A DNA stretch of 64,000 nt from Halichondria panicea. Lineage: Eukaryota; Porifera; Demospongiae; Suberitida; Halichondriidae. The notes beneath the pieces are model-generated. The model was given only the letters and a program-made list of their open reading frames with translations, made no database searches and was not told where the DNA came from. The stretch lies in the NCBI RefSeq assembly GCF_963675165.1, contig NC_087377.1, positions 14,628,198-14,692,197 of the forward strand, written 5' to 3'. This document shows, piece after piece, positions 59,801-64,000 of this stretch. Every line of letters starts with the position of its first letter. Within the stretch, counting starts at the first letter, position 1. Position numbers and translations under genes: made by a program.

Positions 59801-62800
59801 CTGCTGAGCTGCTTCCTTCCTCGTTGGTCCTGATGGTGTATGTTAGTAACACTCCATTGACCTCGGCAGGCGCAACCCAGTTGACAGTGAAGGTGGTTTT
59901 ATTCACTCTTAGGACATTTAGATCACCAACTGGGCCAGACTCTGAAGGAAAAGTTTTTATCGCATGACATAAGTATATCTATACTACATGCATGAGACTG
60001 CATGCATTGTGTAAACTCACTGGCCTCAGCTGTAGTGAACCTAGTAGAGTTTGTTCTTGGTCCCTCACCAACTGAAGTACTGGCTGATACTTGCACTGAT
60101 ATAGTTTGATAGGGGCTCAGGGGAGATAATAGGAATGATGCAGATGGAGTAGGAATGTTTGTGATGGTACCATTGAGGTAGTCCACATACAGTGTGTAGG
60201 TGATGATGACTCCATTAGGTTCAGCTGGTGGATCCCAGGAGAGGGTGAGGGTGGTTGCCGTGGAAGTGGCTGTTGGAGCAGTTAGTATTCCAGGAGCTAC
60301 AAAAAAAGAATTATATTACAAGTATCAAAGATCAATAATAATTATGTGTTTGACGACATACCCTCTTGTCTTGTTCTTACAACAATTGAAACAATTTCCC
60401 CAATGTTGTCTTCCTCATAAATAGCACTGACAGAGAACTGGTATTGTTGGTAAGGAAAAAGGTTGTTGATGACAATGAAGGAAGAATTTGTAGTATGTGA
60501 CATTGATGGGAAACCACTGGTCCCTGTCACTTGTACGCTGTACCCAATTAGTGCTACAGTAATCGAAGTGGTATCAGGAGGGTCCCACATCAATATCACA
60601 CTTTTGGGTTCTGTTGTAGAATTTCTGAGGTTAGTTGGACCCGGCAGCACTACAAGGATACAAAAAAATTAAATATAAAATTCACTATTTTGTTTACCAT
60701 CATCATTGTCGATTATTACTATAGCAACCGCTCCACCTCTAAACGTAATTCGATTGTTTGGAGAAGTTAATAGAACTCGAAATAATTCACCAGGATCAGC
60801 GGTGACGTCATCAACTATTGTCACTGAGATACATCTGGACTCTCCAATAGTTAAAAACTGCCTTGTTTGCATAAGAGAACTTGTAGTAAAATCAACTTGT
60901 GGAGCTATGTGAGAAAGAAACATGAAAAGCAGCTTTAAACTATTGCACCGTGCACACTAACTTGCTGGTCTATTGATATTCCCTGTGTCAATAGTGAACA
61001 GCACTTCAAGTGTTCCAGTTGCCAGTCCTCCAGATGGACCCTCAAACATAACACAGATCTCTCCAGTCTCCTTCGTAGCTTCGGCAAAGGTGTAAGACAA
61101 TTGTGATAGAGCCAACACAGGATCTAACAAATAAGTCATGGATTGTTTACAGCTGAGTTTAATTCTCACTATCATCGTCGTACACGTTGATTGTGGTGGT
61201 ACCAGTGGCAGTAACACAATCCTGGTTATCACTCAATGTCACAGTAAATGATGCAAGGGGACTTGTGGTCTCAAACAGTTCATCATCCCTCACAGGGTCA
61301 GTGTAAGTGATGCATTGTTCAGAGAAAAATTTAGCTCCACTGGGGAAGGTTACATCATCTGTATGTGTGTAGAGCATAATGTGTTTAGTTAACAAGAGTG
61401 TGTATAGCAAAACATACTTGTCTGTTTTCCATTAAGAATTAGGACAGTTGCTGGAGCAGTGAACTGTACAGTGACTGATTGTCTTAGACCACCTGGGGGC
61501 CCAGTGAGTATTGCACAGACGGTTACATCACCATCTTCTTCATTTTGGTTTAGAGTTTCATTCTTTATTTCAATGGTGACATCTGCAGTACTAGCTAACT
61601 AAAATAGCAACTTATACACCACGCATCACACTCATACCATCATCATCCCTGACAGTTATTATGGTTTGGCTAATTGTTCCAATAGTGACTCTTAAGTTGA
61701 AATTTCTTATCATAACAGTGTACACTGGTATTGGAGACGTCCCGTATATATCATCATCTGCCACTGTCAGTTGTATGCACGCCCGAGTGTTTGAGTTAGC
61801 CGAGAAGATTGCAGAGTCCAATCCTCCTACGTAATTAGAGCAATCACACAAAGACAACAGTATATAGTTTACATACCTCCACTCCAAACAAACACAACAG
61901 TGATGGGTACACTTGTTCCACCAGATGGACTGACCAGATTAGCACACACATTAGCCACACCACCCTCGGTAGTTGTCATGGTATCATTGACCATGGAGAC
62001 AACAGCATCTATAGCAATAATAATATTCAATCTCTTTAATTAGTCTCACCATCATCATCCCTGACTGTTATTATGGTTTGACCAATATTTCCAACAGACA
62101 CTCTTGAGATAGGACTAGAAATGTTTAACACAACAGTGACTGGTATTGGAGACGTCCCGTATATATCATCATCTGCCACTGTCAGCCATATACACGCCCG
62201 AGTGTTTGCGTTTGAGTTAGCTGAGAAGATTGAAGAGTCCGATCCTACGTAATTAGAGCAATCACACAAAGACAACAGTATATAGTTTACACACCTCCAC
62301 TCCAAGTAAACACAACAGTAATGGGTACACTTGTTCCACCAGATGGACTGTCCAGATTAGCACACACAGCAACCACACCACCCTCGATAGTTGTCATGGT
62401 AGGAGTGACAATGGAGACAACAGCATCTACGTGAGTGTAATGCAATTTCTTCAATTCACAATAATCTCACCATCATCATCGTACACATTGATTATGGTGA
62501 TACCAGTGGCAGTAACACGATCCTGGTTATCACTCAATGTCACAATAAATGATGCAAGGGGACTTGTGGTCTCAAACAGTTCATCATCGTTCACAGGGTC
62601 AGTGTAAGTGATGCATCGTTCAGTAGCTCCACTAGGGAAGGTTACTATGTGTGTACAATAGAGCATAATCCATGCATTTAGTTAACAAGAGTGTATTCCC
62701 AAACATACGTGTCTGTTGTCCATTAGGAGATAGGTTTGCTGGAGCAGTGAACTGGACAGTGACTGATTGTTCTAGACCACCTGGGGGCCCAGTGAGTATT

Positions 62801-64000
62801 GCACAGACAGTGACACCACCATCTCCTTCATTTTGGTCCAAAGTTTCATTCTTCATTTCAATTGTGACATCTGCAGTGGATAAACTAGCAACTCATACAC
62901 ACACATGACACTCATACCATCATCATCCCTGACTGTTATTATGGTTTGGTTTCTTGTTCCAACAGACACTCTTGAGTTGAAATTGCTTATCATAACAGCA
63001 ACTGGAGACGTCCCGTATATATCATCATCTGCCACTGTCAGTTGCATACACACCTCAGTGTTTGGGTTTGAGTTAGCTGAGAAGGTTTCAATGCTTGATT
63101 CTACATAATTAGAGCAATCACACAAAGACAACAGTATATAGTTTACATACCTCCACTCCAAACAAACACAACAGTGATGGGTACACTTGTTCCACCAGAT
63201 GGACTGACCAAATTAGCACACACATAAGCCACACCACCCTCGGTAGTTGTCACGGTATCATTGACCATGGAGATAACAGCATCTACAGCAATAATATCAT
63301 AGTAAATAATGTAACCTCTTCAACGTCACAGTCTCACCATCATCATCGTTGATAGTAACCATTGTCACTGTGTTTGTCAGATACAATCTTTCTTGATCAT
63401 CCATTTTGCTGAGGGTAACAGTCTGCATCAACACTGGACTTCTTTGGTACACATTGTCAATAGTAACTTTGATAGTCAGGCACTGGGTATCTTCCACAGA
63501 AGAGTTGGCAGGGAAGGTGAAGTCAACTAAGTGAAAGAAATAAAATAACAAGACAAAGTGAATCTGAAGACGAAGCATCATGCGAGATATCTAGATCAAC
63601 TGACTACTATTGAGTGTTATAAATATCTCTTTCTCTGTCCCTCCCACTGGAGAGTCTAGTCTAGCACACACTGAGACATCACCATCTCCTTCATTCTGCA
63701 TTATTATTGTGTTCACTAGCGATACTACAGCTCCTGTAAGAAGCAAGGGAAATATTTTAACCTTGTGCCCCCAAGTTTTCACTTTTATATTGCATGCCCT
63801 TCCAATATAAAAGTGAAAACTCAGCCTGGGACTGAGGATAAGTAAATCTGTAATTTCTAACTTACTATCCCCATCCCTAATGCAAACAGTTTTCTGTGCC
63901 CCAAGTCTGACCCTCAGATTAGCACTGGCATCAATTGACAGGTTCACACCAAATACCTCGTTATTCTCATAAATAAGGTCTATTCTTGCTCGAATAATAA
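53891..64000 (-). CDS. Gene H: receptor-type tyrosine phosphatase with Calx-beta and FN3 ectodomain (5' partial)
   Basis: Thirty-five exons, about 1890 residues in the window; it runs off the right edge. Calx-beta exon pairs: 63866-64000 (end of one), 63608-63733/63338-63526, 63151-63282/62918-63100, 62709-62870/62471-62644, 62295-62426/62050-62244, 61877-62008/61638-61826, 61418-61582/61170-61358, 60962-61123/60698-60904. FN3: 60362-60649, 60021-60296, 59753-59941+59607-59699, 59241-59555. TM 59074-59155; juxtamembrane 58823-59013. Phosphatase D1: 58547-58714, 58399-58472, 57353-57389, 57053-57279, 56639-56935, 56214-56363, with KNRFTNIFPYD, WPDHG and catalytic HCSAGVGRTG. D2: 55755-55854, 55590-55660, 55258-55392, 54950-55087, 54438-54592, 54168-54303, 53891-53965, where WPD is WNE and the loop is MCNDGCGRSG. 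Expected to dephosphorylate phosphotyrosine at the plasma membrane through D1, with D2 regulatory. Confidence 0.9.
56639..56935 (-). other. GC-rich catalytic exon of the phosphatase
   Basis: This exon carries both the WPD loop and the Cys-x5-Arg loop of D1. It is visibly far richer in G and C (CGGGCCCCCCCTCC, CGTACGGGTACG) than all neighbouring exons, which are AT-rich. Codon use therefore differs sharply inside one gene. Confidence 0.7.
57448..58368. mobile_element. hAT-like element with a nested foldback transposon in a phosphatase intron
   Basis: Outer element 57453-58363: ends CAGTGGCGTAGGAAG and CTTCCTACGCCTCTG, flanked by AAAAG/GAAAG (4 of 5 matching). Nested element 57474-58227: about 60-base inverted ends starting AGCCTCGATTCCAGGCCGCG. 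Both lie in the intron between exons 58399-58472 and 57353-57389 and leave splice sites untouched. Confidence 0.75.
61170..63282 (-). repeat. Tandem duplication of Calx-beta exon sets
   Basis: The four-exon set 63282-62471 (two Calx-beta domains) closely matches the set 62008-61170, and the pair 62426-62050 repeats the first half once more. Introns between them are also alike (for example AATTAGAGCAATCACACAAAG occurs three times). Internal duplication lengthened the ectodomain. Confidence 0.75.
63768..63830. repeat. Foldback element, AAGTTTTCACTTTTATATTG hairpin
   Basis: CCCCAAGTTTTCACTTTTATATTG is mirrored by CAATATAAAAGTGAAAACTCAG around a ten-base loop, in an intron of gene H. Related in layout to the element at 22563. 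Confidence 0.75.

Overview
The window looks like nuclear DNA of an early-branching animal, most likely a demosponge close to Amphimedon (an inference from domain content and base composition; no database was searched). Support: AT-rich DNA full of short palindromes such as ATAATTAT and TGCATGCA, genes cut into many small exons by introns of roughly 50-150 bp, and metazoan-only architectures (adhesion GPCR with HormR/GAIN/GPS, cadherin, receptor tyrosine phosphatase, Calx-beta and sushi/CCP ectodomains). Every recognisable host gene is on the minus strand. I rebuilt gene models by splicing on GT..AG with phase tracking; the reading frame closes through all exons of the four intact models.

Layout from left to right. 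0.2-0.8 kb: Cys-rich secreted protein, 3' part off-window. 1.6-32 kb: a tandem array of one duplicated unit. Its parental gene is an adhesion GPCR with a signal peptide, IgGFc-binding-like domain, EGF-like domain, 1-2 sushi domains, HormR, GAIN/GPS, seven TM segments and tail. Copy B (12.4-20.6 kb) is complete (1327 aa). Copy C (22.2-30.2 kb) is complete through TM7 but has lost a splice donor before the tail. Copy A (8.3-10.7 kb) is a pseudogene with an internal deletion. At 3.0-6.2 kb the same N-terminal module is joined to four sushi exons, one TM segment and a tyrosine-containing tail from a different family. 34.2-35.6 kb: small cadherin-repeat membrane protein with a similar tyrosine tail. 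39.7-46.3 kb: the donor family, Ig-FN3-sushi(3)-TM-tail, with one intact gene (E, 43.8-46.3 kb), one pseudogene (D, 39.7-41.5 kb) and an orphan tail exon. 46.3-49.3 kb: nested DNA transposons. 49.4-53.5 kb: degenerate Calx-beta/FN3/TM paralogue (G) with an intact tyrosine-rich tail. 53.9-64 kb: Calx-beta/FN3 receptor tyrosine phosphatase (H), 35 exons in the window, 5' end off-window.

Taken together this is a cluster of cell-surface receptors being rebuilt by tandem duplication and exon shuffling, since nearly all ectodomain, TM and tail exons are phase 1-1. A seven-TM receptor, single-pass receptors with paired YxxV tyrosine motifs, and a receptor phosphatase lie together. That resembles an innate-recognition or self-recognition receptor cluster, but this role is inference from architecture and linkage only.
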